A stretch of DNA of 64,000 nucleotides from Variibacter gotjawalensis (GTDB taxonomy: Bacteria > Pseudomonadota > Alphaproteobacteria > Rhizobiales > Xanthobacteraceae). The translations under genes and the position numbers were made by a program. The notes beneath the pieces were generated by a model that made no database searches, was not told the DNA's origin, and saw only the letters and a list, made by a program, of their open reading frames with translations. The stretch spans positions 186,001 to 250,000 of the forward strand of contig NZ_AP014946.1 in NCBI RefSeq assembly GCF_002355335.1, written 5' to 3'. Of the stretch, positions 14,898-23,263 are shown piece after piece (the first letter of the stretch is position 1; each line of letters starts with the position of its first letter).

Positions 14898-17071
14898 GAT
14901 CGCCAACATTCGCCAGCGCTGCATCGCTCGCGGCCGCGTTGTTGTTCGAGCCGGAGCGTTCGTTTGCACAGACCCCCGGACCACAACTACCAACCGTTCA
15001 AGTGACTGCGCCACGCATCGCAAAGCCAGCGCGCCAAGCGCGGCCGGCTCGCGCCGCGCGGCAGACTCGGCCCCGTCCGACCGCAGCTCACGCTACGGCC
15101 GCAACACCGATCGCAACGCGCAGCGACCAACCGGTCGGCGGCTTCTCGGCTCCCGTCGCGGCAAGCGAACGCGACGTCTCCGGGTCCGAAGTCAACGCAG
15201 TGCCGATCTCGCGGCCTGGCGAAGCACTCGAAGTCGTGCCCGGCCTCATCGTCACGCAGCATTCCGGCGAAGGCAAAGCCAACCAGTACTTCCTGCGCGG
15301 CTTCAATCTCGACCACGGCACCGACTTCGCGATCACGGTCGACGGCATGCCGGTCAACATGCGCACACACGGCCACGGCCAAGGCTACGCCGACATCAAC
15401 TTCCTGATTCCGGAACTCATTCAGTCGGTGCGCATCCGCAAAGGCCCCTACTTCGCGGACGAAGGCGATTTCGCCTCGGCCGGCGCCGCCAATATCCAGT
15501 ATCGCGACGTGCTCAATCCGGGCCTCGCGCAAGTGACCGGCGGCAGCTTCGGTTATTTCCGCACGCTCGTTGCAAAATCCGTCAAGGCCGGTGACGGCAA
15601 CGTCCTCGCGGCCTTCGACACGACGACCTACGACGGCCCGTGGGAAAAAGCCGACCGCCTGCGCAAGTTCAACGGCGTCGTCCGCTACAGCGAAGGAACG
15701 CAACAGAACGGCCTATCGCTCACCGCAATGGGTTACGTGAACCGCTGGAATTCGACCGATCAGATCGCCGAGCGCGCGATCACGTCCGGCCTCATCGACC
15801 GTTTCGGCACGCTCGATGCAACCGACGGCGGCACCGCCTCGCGCTTCAGCCTGTCGGGACGCTGGAGCCGCGACGATGAGACAAGTGCATCGCGCATCGA
15901 GACTTATGCGATCCGCTCGACGATGCGGCTCTACAACAACTTCACGTACTTTCTCGACGACCCGGTCAACGGCGATCAATTCAGCCAGATGGATCGCCGC
16001 TGGGTGCTCGGCTTCAACGCGAGCCACACCTTCAAGGGGCGCTTCGCATCTTTCGACACCGAGACGAAAGTCGGCGTGCAGACGCGCTACGACGACATCT
16101 CGCTCGGTCTGACGAAAACAAAGGAGCGCGAAGAACTCTCAACCGTCCGCATCGACCGCGTGCAGGAAGCAAGCGTCGGCGTCTACGCCGAGAACACGAC
16201 ACACTGGGCAAACTGGATCCGCACCGTCACCGGCATTCGCGGCGACCGCTACGACGGGCGCGTGTCGAGCGACACCGGGCTCAATTCCGGCAGCGCCAAC
16301 GATTTCATCGCGAGCCCGAAATTCAATCTCATTCTCGGACCGTGGGCCAAGACCGAACTCTACTTCAGTGCCGGCACCGGCTTTCACTCCAATGATTTGC
16401 GCGGCGTGACGATCCGCGTCGACCCTATCGACAAGGTCACGCCGCAGGATCGCGTCCCGCTGCTGGTGCGCTCGAAAGGCACGGAAATAGGCCTACGCTC
16501 GAAAGCCATCGACGGCCTCGAAAGCACGCTCGCCTTCTTCGTGCTCGACTACGATTCGGAATTGCTATTCGTCGGCGATGCCGGGACGACCGAGGCAAGC
16601 CGCCCCTCACGCCGCGTCGGCGTCGAGTGGACCAATCACTACCGCGTCAATCCGTGGCTGCGGCTCGATGTCGATCTCGCCTACACAAAAGCGCGCTTCA
16701 CCGATGTCGATCCGGCCGGCGACTTCATTCCGGGCGCGCCGCAATTCATTGGATCGGCCGGTGTTTTCCTCGGCGCCGAGCGCGGCTGGTTCGGCGCGGT
16801 CAAAGCGCGCTACTTCGGGCCACGTCCGCTTGTCGAGGACGACAGCGTGCGCTCGCGCGAGACATTCCTCGTCAACGGCCGTGTCGGCTACACTTTCGAC
16901 AGCGGCATCCGCCTGCAGCTCGATGTGCTCAACGTGTTCGACACCAAGGCCGACCAGATCGCTTACTATTACGAGTCGCGCCTCCCCGGAGAACCGGGCG
17001 GCGTGCTCGACCGGCACATCCATCCGGTCGAGCCGCGCAGCTTCCGTCTGACCCTCGCGGGCCGCTTTTAA
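14885..17071 (+). CDS. TonB-dependent outer-membrane receptor
   Basis: Energised outer-membrane transporter for a scarce ligand. The 728-residue product has a signal peptide (cleavage near SFAQ), an Ala/Arg/Pro-rich linker to about residue 75, a plug domain (EALEVVPGLIVTQHSGEGKANQ, then FLRGFNLDHGTDFAITVDGMP and GPYFADEGDFASAGA) and a beta barrel ending in the terminal Phe of LTLAGRF. The ligand cannot be named. No cobalamin riboswitch or Fur-like site was seen ahead of it; it starts within the small secreted gene. The His-rich NMRTHGHGQGYAD loop of the plug is a family feature. Confidence 0.9.
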   Translation: MQRLRSPTFASAASLAAALLFEPERSFAQTPGPQLPTVQVTAPRIAKPARQARPARAARQTRPRPTAAHATAATPIATRSDQPVGGFSAPVAASERDVSGSEVNAVPISRPGEALEVVPGLIVTQHSGEGKANQYFLRGFNLDHGTDFAITVDGMPVNMRTHGHGQGYADINFLIPELIQSVRIRKGPYFADEGDFASAGAANIQYRDVLNPGLAQVTGGSFGYFRTLVAKSVKAGDGNVLAAFDTTTYDGPWEKADRLRKFNGVVRYSEGTQQNGLSLTAMGYVNRWNSTDQIAERAITSGLIDRFGTLDATDGGTASRFSLSGRWSRDDETSASRIETYAIRSTMRLYNNFTYFLDDPVNGDQFSQMDRRWVLGFNASHTFKGRFASFDTETKVGVQTRYDDISLGLTKTKEREELSTVRIDRVQEASVGVYAENTTHWANWIRTVTGIRGDRYDGRVSSDTGLNSGSANDFIASPKFNLILGPWAKTELYFSAGTGFHSNDLRGVTIRVDPIDKVTPQDRVPLLVRSKGTEIGLRSKAIDGLESTLAFFVLDYDSELLFVGDAGTTEASRPSRRVGVEWTNHYRVNPWLRLDVDLAYTKARFTDVDPAGDFIPGAPQFIGSAGVFLGAERGWFGAVKARYFGPRPLVEDDSVRSRETFLVNGRVGYTFDSGIRLQLDVLNVFDTKADQIAYYYESRLPGEPGGVLDRHIHPVEPRSFRLTLAGRF

Positions 17072-17144
17072 CGCAAATCTGAAATGCAGACCCGCATCGC
17101 TACGGGTTGCCGAAACGCGCGACCGCATCTATCACAAAAGTGCG

Positions 17145-17221
17145 GGTCCCGTAGCTCAGCCGGATAGAGCAGCGGTTTCCTAAACCGAAGGTCGGAAGTT
17201 CGAGTCTTCCCGGGACCGCCA
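17145..17221 (+). tRNA. tRNA-Arg, anticodon CCT
   Basis: A 77-base cloverleaf: acceptor stem GGTCCCG/CGGGACC, D arm GCTC..GAGC, anticodon stem and loop with TTCCTAA (anticodon CCT), T arm with GTTCGAGTC and an encoded CCA end. It reads the rare AGG codon. Genes on both sides are ordinary and no integrase or partial tRNA copy is seen, so this copy does not look like a used integration site. Confidence 0.97.
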
Positions 17222-17256
17222 AGAAGTGACTGAATAGTCCGGAGGATACGTTGGCG

Positions 17257-18879
17257 ATGACTGCAGCGAATGGCCGCTCCCCGTCCAAGACCTACGATGC
17301 CGTCATCGTCGGTGCCGGTTTCTCGGGCCTCTATGCGTTGCACCGTCTGCGCGACGATCTCGGCCTGAAAGTCCGCGTCCTCGAAATGGGCGAAGAGGTC
17401 GGCGGCACCTGGTACTGGAATCGCTATCCGGGCGCGCGCTGCGACTCCGAAAGCTACACCTACACCTACTCCTTCTCGCCGGAACTCGATCGCGAATGGA
17501 GCTGGTCCGAGCGCTATCCGGAGCATCCGGAGATCCGCCGCTATCTCAATTTCGTTGCCGACAAGCTCGACCTCAAGCGTGACATCGAATTCGGCGCGCG
17601 CGTCACCGGCGCAACCTTCGACGACGCGGCCAATCGCTGGACCATCACGACGGAGACCGGCGAGACCTTCACGGCGCAATTTTTCATCACGGCGGTCGGC
17701 TGTCTCTCGACCACCAACGTGCCGAAGTTCAAAGGCCTCGATAGCTTCAGGGGCCGCTGGTACCACACGGGCGCTTGGCCGCATGAAGGCGTCGACTTCA
17801 CAGGCAAGCGCGTCGGCCAGATCGGCACCGGCTCGACCGGCATTCAGGCCGCGCCGGTGATCGCGGAGCAGTCGAAACATCTCACGGTCTTCCAGCGCAC
17901 GCCGAACTACAGCGTGCCGGCCCGCAACGGCCCGATGAGCGAGGAGTTCAAGCAGCACCTGCGCGACAATTACACTGCGATCCACGACAAGAAGCGCACG
18001 ACGACGAACGGCCACCCCTTCGACATCTCGTCGACCTCGGTGCTCGACGTCTCGCCGGAAGACCGCGAGCGCATACTCGAAGCCGCCTGGACCGAAGGCA
18101 GTCTGAAATTCCGCGCCGCCTTCAGCGATACGCTGACCAACATGAAAGCCAACCAGGTCATCTCGGATTGGCTGCGCAACAAGATCCATCAGGTCGTGAA
18201 GGACCCGGAGATCGCCGAGCGTTTGACGCCGCGCGACCACGGCTACGCCACCAAGCGCCCGCCGATCGACACCGATTATTTCGAAACCTACAACCGCGAC
18301 AACGTCACGCTCGTCGATATCCGGAAAGAGCCGATCGTCGAGATCACGCCGAACGGCATTCGCACCGAGGCGAGAGAATATCCGCTCGACATCATCGTTT
18401 TCGCGACCGGCTTCGACGCGCTGACGGGGCCGCTCTTCGCACTCGGCATCGAGAGCCGCGACGGCAAAGCACTCCGCGATGTCTGGGCGGCAGGCCCGCA
18501 GACCTATCTCGGCCTTCAGGTGCCGGACTTCCCGAATCTCTTCACAATCACGGGGCCCGGCAGTCCGTCCGTTCTCGCCAACATGCCGGTCGCGATCGAA
18601 CAGCATGTCGATTGGATCACCGACTGCATTCGCCACATGCGCGACAGCGGCAAGCAACGCATCGAAACCACCGAAGCGGAAGCCGAGACGTGGGGCAATG
18701 AGGTCGATCGGGCCGCCAACGCGACGCTGCTGCCGATGGCATCGAGCTCTTGGTATCTCGGTGCGAACGTGCCGGGCAAACCCCGCCGCTTCATGCCCTA
18801 CGCGGGTGGCATGGCGCATTACGCGAAGCTGTGCGAAGGAATCGCACGCGATGGCTATCGCGGATTCCAATTCTCATAG
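17257..18879 (+). CDS. Flavin monooxygenase, Baeyer-Villiger type
   Basis: FAD and NADPH-dependent enzyme that inserts oxygen next to a ketone to give an ester or lactone. The FAD motif GAGFSG is at 19-24, and the Baeyer-Villiger fingerprint FxGxxxHxxxWP is present as FRGRWYHTGAWP at 164-175. The NADPH motif is GTGSTGIQ soon after, and the ATG motif (VFATGFDALTG) follows. GGAGGA lies 10 bases before the ATG at 17257; a TTG at 17251 sits closer. The length (540 residues) fits cyclohexanone or phenylacetone monooxygenases. The enoyl-CoA hydratase gene follows after 17 bases. Confidence 0.92.
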   Translation: MTAANGRSPSKTYDAVIVGAGFSGLYALHRLRDDLGLKVRVLEMGEEVGGTWYWNRYPGARCDSESYTYTYSFSPELDREWSWSERYPEHPEIRRYLNFVADKLDLKRDIEFGARVTGATFDDAANRWTITTETGETFTAQFFITAVGCLSTTNVPKFKGLDSFRGRWYHTGAWPHEGVDFTGKRVGQIGTGSTGIQAAPVIAEQSKHLTVFQRTPNYSVPARNGPMSEEFKQHLRDNYTAIHDKKRTTTNGHPFDISSTSVLDVSPEDRERILEAAWTEGSLKFRAAFSDTLTNMKANQVISDWLRNKIHQVVKDPEIAERLTPRDHGYATKRPPIDTDYFETYNRDNVTLVDIRKEPIVEITPNGIRTEAREYPLDIIVFATGFDALTGPLFALGIESRDGKALRDVWAAGPQTYLGLQVPDFPNLFTITGPGSPSVLANMPVAIEQHVDWITDCIRHMRDSGKQRIETTEAEAETWGNEVDRAANATLLPMASSSWYLGANVPGKPRRFMPYAGGMAHYAKLCEGIARDGYRGFQFS

Positions 18880-18896
18880 CAGTCGCCAGAGAGATC

Positions 18897-19694
18897 ATGA
18901 CAACGTCTAAGACCGCAGGCCCTGTGCTTTGGAACGTCGACGCCAAGGGCGTCGCACACGTTTCCTTCAATCGCCCCGACGTCAACAACGCCTACAATGG
19001 CGAACTCATTGAAGGCGTGCTCGAAGCGCTCGACACGTTGTCGAACACCGAAGGCCTGCGCGCCGTGCTGCTCACCGGCAACGGCAAACACTTTCAGGCC
19101 GGCGCCGATCTCAAATGGATCAACGAAGTCCGCAATGCCGACTTGGCCGAAAACGTGCGCGTCTCGCGCGCGACCGCCGACGCCGTGCGTCTCCTCAATC
19201 TCGCGCCGGTGCCGACCGTTGCGCTCGTGCAAGGCGGCTGCTTCGGCGGCGGCACCGGCATCGTCTCGGCCTGCGATGTCGTCATCGCGGCCGACAATGC
19301 GATGTTCTCCATCGCGGAAGTGCGTTGGGGCCTCACCGCCGCGATCATCATCCCGCAGCTCAACGATGCGATCGGCGTGCGCCAGGTGCGCCGCTACGCG
19401 CTGACCGGCGAGCGTTTCGATGCCGACACCGCGCGCCGTATCGGCCTCGTCCACGAAGTCGTACCGCTCGGCGAACTCGAAGCCGCCGGACATCGCATCA
19501 TCGATCACCTGTTGCAGAATGGCCCCGAAGCGATTGCCGATACGAAATCGCTGATTCTGGAAGGCGCGTTCGCAGACATCCCGAACGAGTCGTACAACGA
19601 ATTGGTCGAGAGCCATGCGGCGAAGCGGCAATCCGAAGAAGCCGCCGAAGGTCTGCTGTCGTTCAAGGAGAAGCGCGCGGCCCGCTGGGGTTAA
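18897..19694 (+). CDS. Enoyl-CoA hydratase/isomerase family protein
   Basis: Crotonase-fold enzyme that works on an enoyl-CoA or related thioester. The 265-residue product shows the oxyanion-hole segments HFQAGADLKWIN and GGCFGGGTGIVSACDVVIAA, and the usual RWGLTAAI stretch. The first glutamate expected in true hydratases is not obvious in the GGGTGIV segment, so another crotonase reaction is possible. The ATG at 18897 follows AGAGAG. Operon partner of the monooxygenase; together they suggest oxidation of a ketone or cyclic compound feeding acyl-CoA breakdown. Confidence 0.88.
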   Translation: MTTSKTAGPVLWNVDAKGVAHVSFNRPDVNNAYNGELIEGVLEALDTLSNTEGLRAVLLTGNGKHFQAGADLKWINEVRNADLAENVRVSRATADAVRLLNLAPVPTVALVQGGCFGGGTGIVSACDVVIAADNAMFSIAEVRWGLTAAIIIPQLNDAIGVRQVRRYALTGERFDADTARRIGLVHEVVPLGELEAAGHRIIDHLLQNGPEAIADTKSLILEGAFADIPNESYNELVESHAAKRQSEEAAEGLLSFKEKRAARWG

Positions 19695-19733
19695 GCGGCT
19701 TTGAGGTGTCGTGCAGCGACAAAATCCGCTCCT

Positions 19734-19860
19734 ACCCGCGAAAGCGGGTATCCAGCCTCCGCCCGGCAGGGCGTCACAATCTTTCAACTGTGAAATTGCA
19801 TTTGATTTGCGTGCTCGCTTACGCTCGCTTGCTGGACCCCCGCTTTCGCGGGGGAGAGCG
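19734..19860. repeat. Dispersed palindromic repeat, family B (copy 1)
   Basis: Begins CCCGCGAAAGCGGG and ends CCCCGCTTTCGCGGGG, with a variable centre containing GCTCGCTTACGCTCGC. The same layout recurs at 48504-48642. It fills most of the gap between the hydratase and the EamA gene. Confidence 0.8.
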
Positions 19861-19881
19861 GAGCGTGGGGCTGGCAACTGA

Positions 19882-20784
19882 ATGAGCGCGTCACAGCCAA
19901 CGCCGAGTAGCTACTTCTCACCAACAGTCATCGGCGTCCTCTGCGGTCTCGGCGCGGCCTTCGGCTGGGCCGCCGGCTTCGTCGCGGCACGCCACGCGAT
20001 CAAGATCGGCTTCGCGCCCGCCGATCTCGCTTTCCACCGCTTCGCCTGGGCCGGCCTCATCTTTCTGCCGGGCGCATTGCGTCTCGGCTTCGGCGATCTC
20101 GCCGGCGTCGGCTGGCCGCGCGGATTGACGATGGCGCTGCTCGCCGGGCCGCTGCTCGCGGTCGCGAGCTATGTCGGCTTTCTCCTCGTGCCGCTTGGCC
20201 ACGGCGCCGTCATCCAGCCCGCAATGGCGGCAACCGGCGGTCTCGTGCTCGCGTGGCTCCTGCTCGGAGAGCCGCTGCTGGCGAAGCGTATTATCGGCGC
20301 CGGCGCGATCATCTGCGGGCTCGTGCTGCTGGTCTACGAATCGCTCGCGCATGCGGGCGGCATCGCGGTTCTCGGTGACTTGAGTTTTGTCGCCGCCGGT
20401 TTGTCGTGGGCGCTGTTCGGCACGTTGGTGCGGAAATGGAATATCGAACCGGCGCGCGCAACGATGATCGTCTGCGTGCTTGCGCTCTTGTTCTACACGC
20501 CGATCTATTTTGCGATCTATCGCGACCACATCGTGCAGTTCGGTCTCTGGGAAAACGCGTTGCAGATTTTCGTGCAGGGCGTGCTCGCCGGCCCCGGCGC
20601 GATTCACCTTTACTCACGTGCGGTCGTTTATCTCGGAGCATCGCGCACCGCGGCATTCCCCGCGATGGTGCCGCCGATGACGTTGCTGATCGGCTTCATC
20701 ACGCTCGGAGAAGTGCCGACGTTGTTGCAGCTTCTGGGCTTAGGCGTTGTGGCGCTGGGTTTTCGCGCCGTGGTATCGCGCTGA
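19882..20784 (+). CDS. EamA/DMT-family transporter
   Basis: Inner-membrane carrier of the drug/metabolite superfamily, usually an exporter of amino acids or other metabolites. The 300 residues hold about ten hydrophobic segments in two EamA repeats, with the first repeat starting at GVLCGLGAAFGWAAGFVAARH and the second near GDLSFVAAGLSWALFGTLVRKW. The ATG at 19882 overlaps no neighbour. The gene converges on the sulfurtransferase gene, with a shared terminator at 20916. Substrate unknown. Confidence 0.85.
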   Translation: MSASQPTPSSYFSPTVIGVLCGLGAAFGWAAGFVAARHAIKIGFAPADLAFHRFAWAGLIFLPGALRLGFGDLAGVGWPRGLTMALLAGPLLAVASYVGFLLVPLGHGAVIQPAMAATGGLVLAWLLLGEPLLAKRIIGAGAIICGLVLLVYESLAHAGGIAVLGDLSFVAAGLSWALFGTLVRKWNIEPARATMIVCVLALLFYTPIYFAIYRDHIVQFGLWENALQIFVQGVLAGPGAIHLYSRAVVYLGASRTAAFPAMVPPMTLLIGFITLGEVPTLLQLLGLGVVALGFRAVVSR

Positions 20785-20915
20785 CGATTTGTGCCCTTTC
20801 GGCAACATCCGAGCCGAGACTGCAACACACGGGGCGATTCCCTATAGGAGCCGGCCGGTGTTTGTGCGATCAAGGCTGCGACAGTTTGGCCCGCCAGGGG
20901 GCTATCTACGGGGGC

Positions 20916-20949
20916 AAAACCCCGCTTCCCAAACGGAAGCGGGGTTTTT
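20916..20949. terminator. Strong bidirectional terminator
   Basis: AAAACCCCGCTTCC-CAAAC-GGAAGCGGGGTTTTT, a 14-pair stem with A and T runs. It separates the plus-strand EamA gene from the minus-strand sulfurtransferase gene. About 130 bases of gene-free sequence lie between the EamA stop and this hairpin. Confidence 0.92.
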
Positions 20950-20965
20950 CTTTTGTGCGAGTGCC

Positions 20966-21829
20966 TTAGCGCCCTGTCGTCATCGGCAGCGACGGATCCG
21001 CGCCCCACTCATTCAGCGATGCATCGTAAATGCTGACGTCGCCGCGCCCGATCAGTGCGAGGCCGAATGCATCGCCCGTCGCCGCGATGCCTCCGCCGCA
21101 ATACGCAATCGTCTTGCCGCGCTCGAGCACCCCGGCCGCCTCGAACTTCGCGCGGATGGCGTCGGGCGAGAGAAACAAATTCGTGTCCGGATCGACGAGA
21201 TCCTTTGCCGGCACGTTGATCGAGCCCGTGATGTGGCCCGGACGATCGAATGTCGTGCCCCCGGTGCCGTCATGCTGCTCCGCCGTCAGCGCATTGAGCA
21301 CATGCGTGTCTTGGCTTTGCAGCGCCGCCAACACATCGTCCTTCGTGCAGAAAAAACCGTAACGCGGCTTCGGGATGAATTCGGCCGGCGGATAATGCTC
21401 TTCGCCGGTCGCGACTGGGCGGCGCTCCGCCGTCCATTTTTTCCACGATCCATCGAGCAGCGCGACATTGTCGAAACCGTTCGCACGCAGCAGCCACCAG
21501 ACGCGCGCGGCCCAGTACCACGTCGTCGTCGAATAGAGCACGACCTTCGACGTATCGCCGACGCCGAGCCGCGACATCGCGGCGGCGAAATCATCCGGCG
21601 ACTGCGCGGTGAATCGCAGCGGCGAATTTTTGTCGGAGAGATCGTTCGCGACGTCGATGAAGGCGGCGCGCGGAATATGTCCGGCGCGGTAAGCTTCGAG
21701 CTGCGGCTCGGCCGTGTATTGCTTGGTCGGATGCGGGATCAGTTTGACCGAGCAATCGAATATGCGCAGGTCCGGATCGTCGAGTTCGTAAGCGAGCCAC
21801 TCCGTCTCGACGATCAGGCCCATTTTCAT
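20966..21829 (-). CDS. Sulfurtransferase, 3-mercaptopyruvate type
   Basis: Two-rhodanese-domain enzyme (287 residues) that takes sulfane sulfur from 3-mercaptopyruvate or thiosulfate. Domain 1 is the inactive half, domain 2 carries Cys244 in AYCGGGIAATG. A CG-x-G loop is closer to mercaptopyruvate enzymes (CGSGVT) than to thiosulfate enzymes (CRKGVT). Start ATG at 21829; GTG or downstream ATG choices change only 2 residues. It lies 5 bases after an aminotransferase gene. Aspartate-type aminotransferases can make 3-mercaptopyruvate from cysteine, so the pair may form a cysteine-to-sulfide route. Confidence 0.88.
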   Translation of the reverse strand: MKMGLIVETEWLAYELDDPDLRIFDCSVKLIPHPTKQYTAEPQLEAYRAGHIPRAAFIDVANDLSDKNSPLRFTAQSPDDFAAAMSRLGVGDTSKVVLYSTTTWYWAARVWWLLRANGFDNVALLDGSWKKWTAERRPVATGEEHYPPAEFIPKPRYGFFCTKDDVLAALQSQDTHVLNALTAEQHDGTGGTTFDRPGHITGSINVPAKDLVDPDTNLFLSPDAIRAKFEAAGVLERGKTIAYCGGGIAATGDAFGLALIGRGDVSIYDASLNEWGADPSLPMTTGR

Positions 21830-21834
21830 CTGCG

Positions 21835-23016
21835 TTACGCCGCTTTTCGGTTCGACAGGAAATCGCCCATGCGTGCGAGCGCTTTTTGAATGTTCTCGGT
21901 CGAGTTCGCGTAAGAAACGCGCATGTAGCCTTCGCCGAGAATGCCGAAATCCGGCCCGCCGATCAGCGCGACGCCGGCATCTTCCAGCAGCGACGACGCG
22001 AGCGCCTTCGCCTTCCAGCCGGTGCGCGAGACGTTCGGAAAGGCGTAGAACGCGCCCTTCGGCGTCGCGCAGGACACACCCGGCAATGCGTTAAGACCCT
22101 TCACGACAACGCCGCGGCGGCGATCGAATTCCGCGACCATCTTCGTGACCTCATCCTGCGGACCGTTGAGCGCGGCGATGCCGGCATACTGCGCCGATGC
22201 GTTGACGCACGAATGCAGATTGACCGCGAGCTTGCGCGCGAGATCGTAAAGCTTGCCGGGCCAGATCGCGTAACCGAGACGCCAGCCGGTCATCGCATAA
22301 GTCTTCGACCAGCCGTTGAGAATGATGAGACGATCGCGGATCGACGGATAGTTGAGCAGAGTGACGTGCTCTTCGCCGTCATACGTCATGTGGTCGTAAA
22401 TCTCGTCCGACATCAGCGCGACATGCGGATGCTTCTCGAGACCGGCGACGAGCTTGTCGATCTCGGCCTTCGGCGTCACGCCGCCGGTCGGGTTCGCGGG
22501 CGAGTTGATGATGAGGAGGCGCGTCTGCGGCGTGATCAGCGCGAGCGTCTCTTCGGCCGAGAACGCAAAGCCGTTCTCTTCGCGGATCGGCACCGGGATC
22601 GGACGCGCGCCCGTGTATTCGATCATCGAGCGATAGATCGGGAAGCCTGGGTCCGGATAGAGGATGTCGACGCCCGGCTGACCGAACATCAGGATCGCCA
22701 TGTACATCGTGGGCTTGCCGCCCGGCATGATCATGACTTCGTCCGGCGAGACCTTGGCGCCGTAACGGCGGTCGAGCGAGGCCGAGACTGCCTCGCGCAA
22801 TGGCTTGATGCCGGTCGCCGGCGTATAGCCGTGATGGCCGTCTTTGAGCGCCTTGATGGCGGCTTCGACGATATGCTCCGGGGTGCGGAAGTCCGGCTGG
22901 CCGATGCCGAGGTTGATGATGTCCCGGCCCTGCGCCGCGAGGTCGGTTGCGCGGGCGAGCACCGCGAAAGCGTTTTCCTCGCCGATACGGTCGAAATTGG
23001 CGACGGTTTGCAGCAT
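21835..23016 (-). CDS. PLP-dependent aminotransferase (aspartate aminotransferase family)
   Basis: Class I/II aminotransferase of 393 residues. The PLP lysine is K238 in GWSKTYAMTGWRLGY; NSPANPTGGV, the SDEIYDHMTY segment and the carboxylate-binding Arg in GYMRVSYAN are in place. The start ATG at 23016 follows a GGAGG-like site on the minus strand (complement of TTTCCTCCG). It is first in a two-gene unit with the mercaptopyruvate-type sulfurtransferase. The exact amino acid is not known; broad aspartate/alanine/cysteine activity is possible. Confidence 0.9.
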   Translation of the reverse strand: MLQTVANFDRIGEENAFAVLARATDLAAQGRDIINLGIGQPDFRTPEHIVEAAIKALKDGHHGYTPATGIKPLREAVSASLDRRYGAKVSPDEVMIMPGGKPTMYMAILMFGQPGVDILYPDPGFPIYRSMIEYTGARPIPVPIREENGFAFSAEETLALITPQTRLLIINSPANPTGGVTPKAEIDKLVAGLEKHPHVALMSDEIYDHMTYDGEEHVTLLNYPSIRDRLIILNGWSKTYAMTGWRLGYAIWPGKLYDLARKLAVNLHSCVNASAQYAGIAALNGPQDEVTKMVAEFDRRRGVVVKGLNALPGVSCATPKGAFYAFPNVSRTGWKAKALASSLLEDAGVALIGGPDFGILGEGYMRVSYANSTENIQKALARMGDFLSNRKAA

Positions 23017-23263
23017 TTGTTTCCTCCGGCGCGACGTTTCCCGCGCATTTCCAGCCTTTTCGGCGCGCTTTATGACGCCTGAATCGGTGTTTCGCCAGTG
23101 TTAGTTGAGACGCGGCAGCGTTGCCGAAATGGCTCAAGCCATCGCCCAAAGCTTAACTCTGGGTTGTGCACAACGAAAATATGACAACAAACTCAACCAG
23201 CTAACAAAAATTTCAGCCGTATCCCGTTGCTTGTGGCGCTGCAAACAGTATGTTGGCCGCATC

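Noticed and set aside
17145-17221. tRNA-Arg as an integration site of an island
   Set aside because: No integrase, no partial tRNA copy and ordinary genes on both sides.
17068-18870. 600-residue open frame on the minus strand opposite the Baeyer-Villiger monooxygenase
   Set aside because: It is a shadow of the real gene: biased Arg/Ala-rich composition and no domain, while the plus strand has a complete enzyme.
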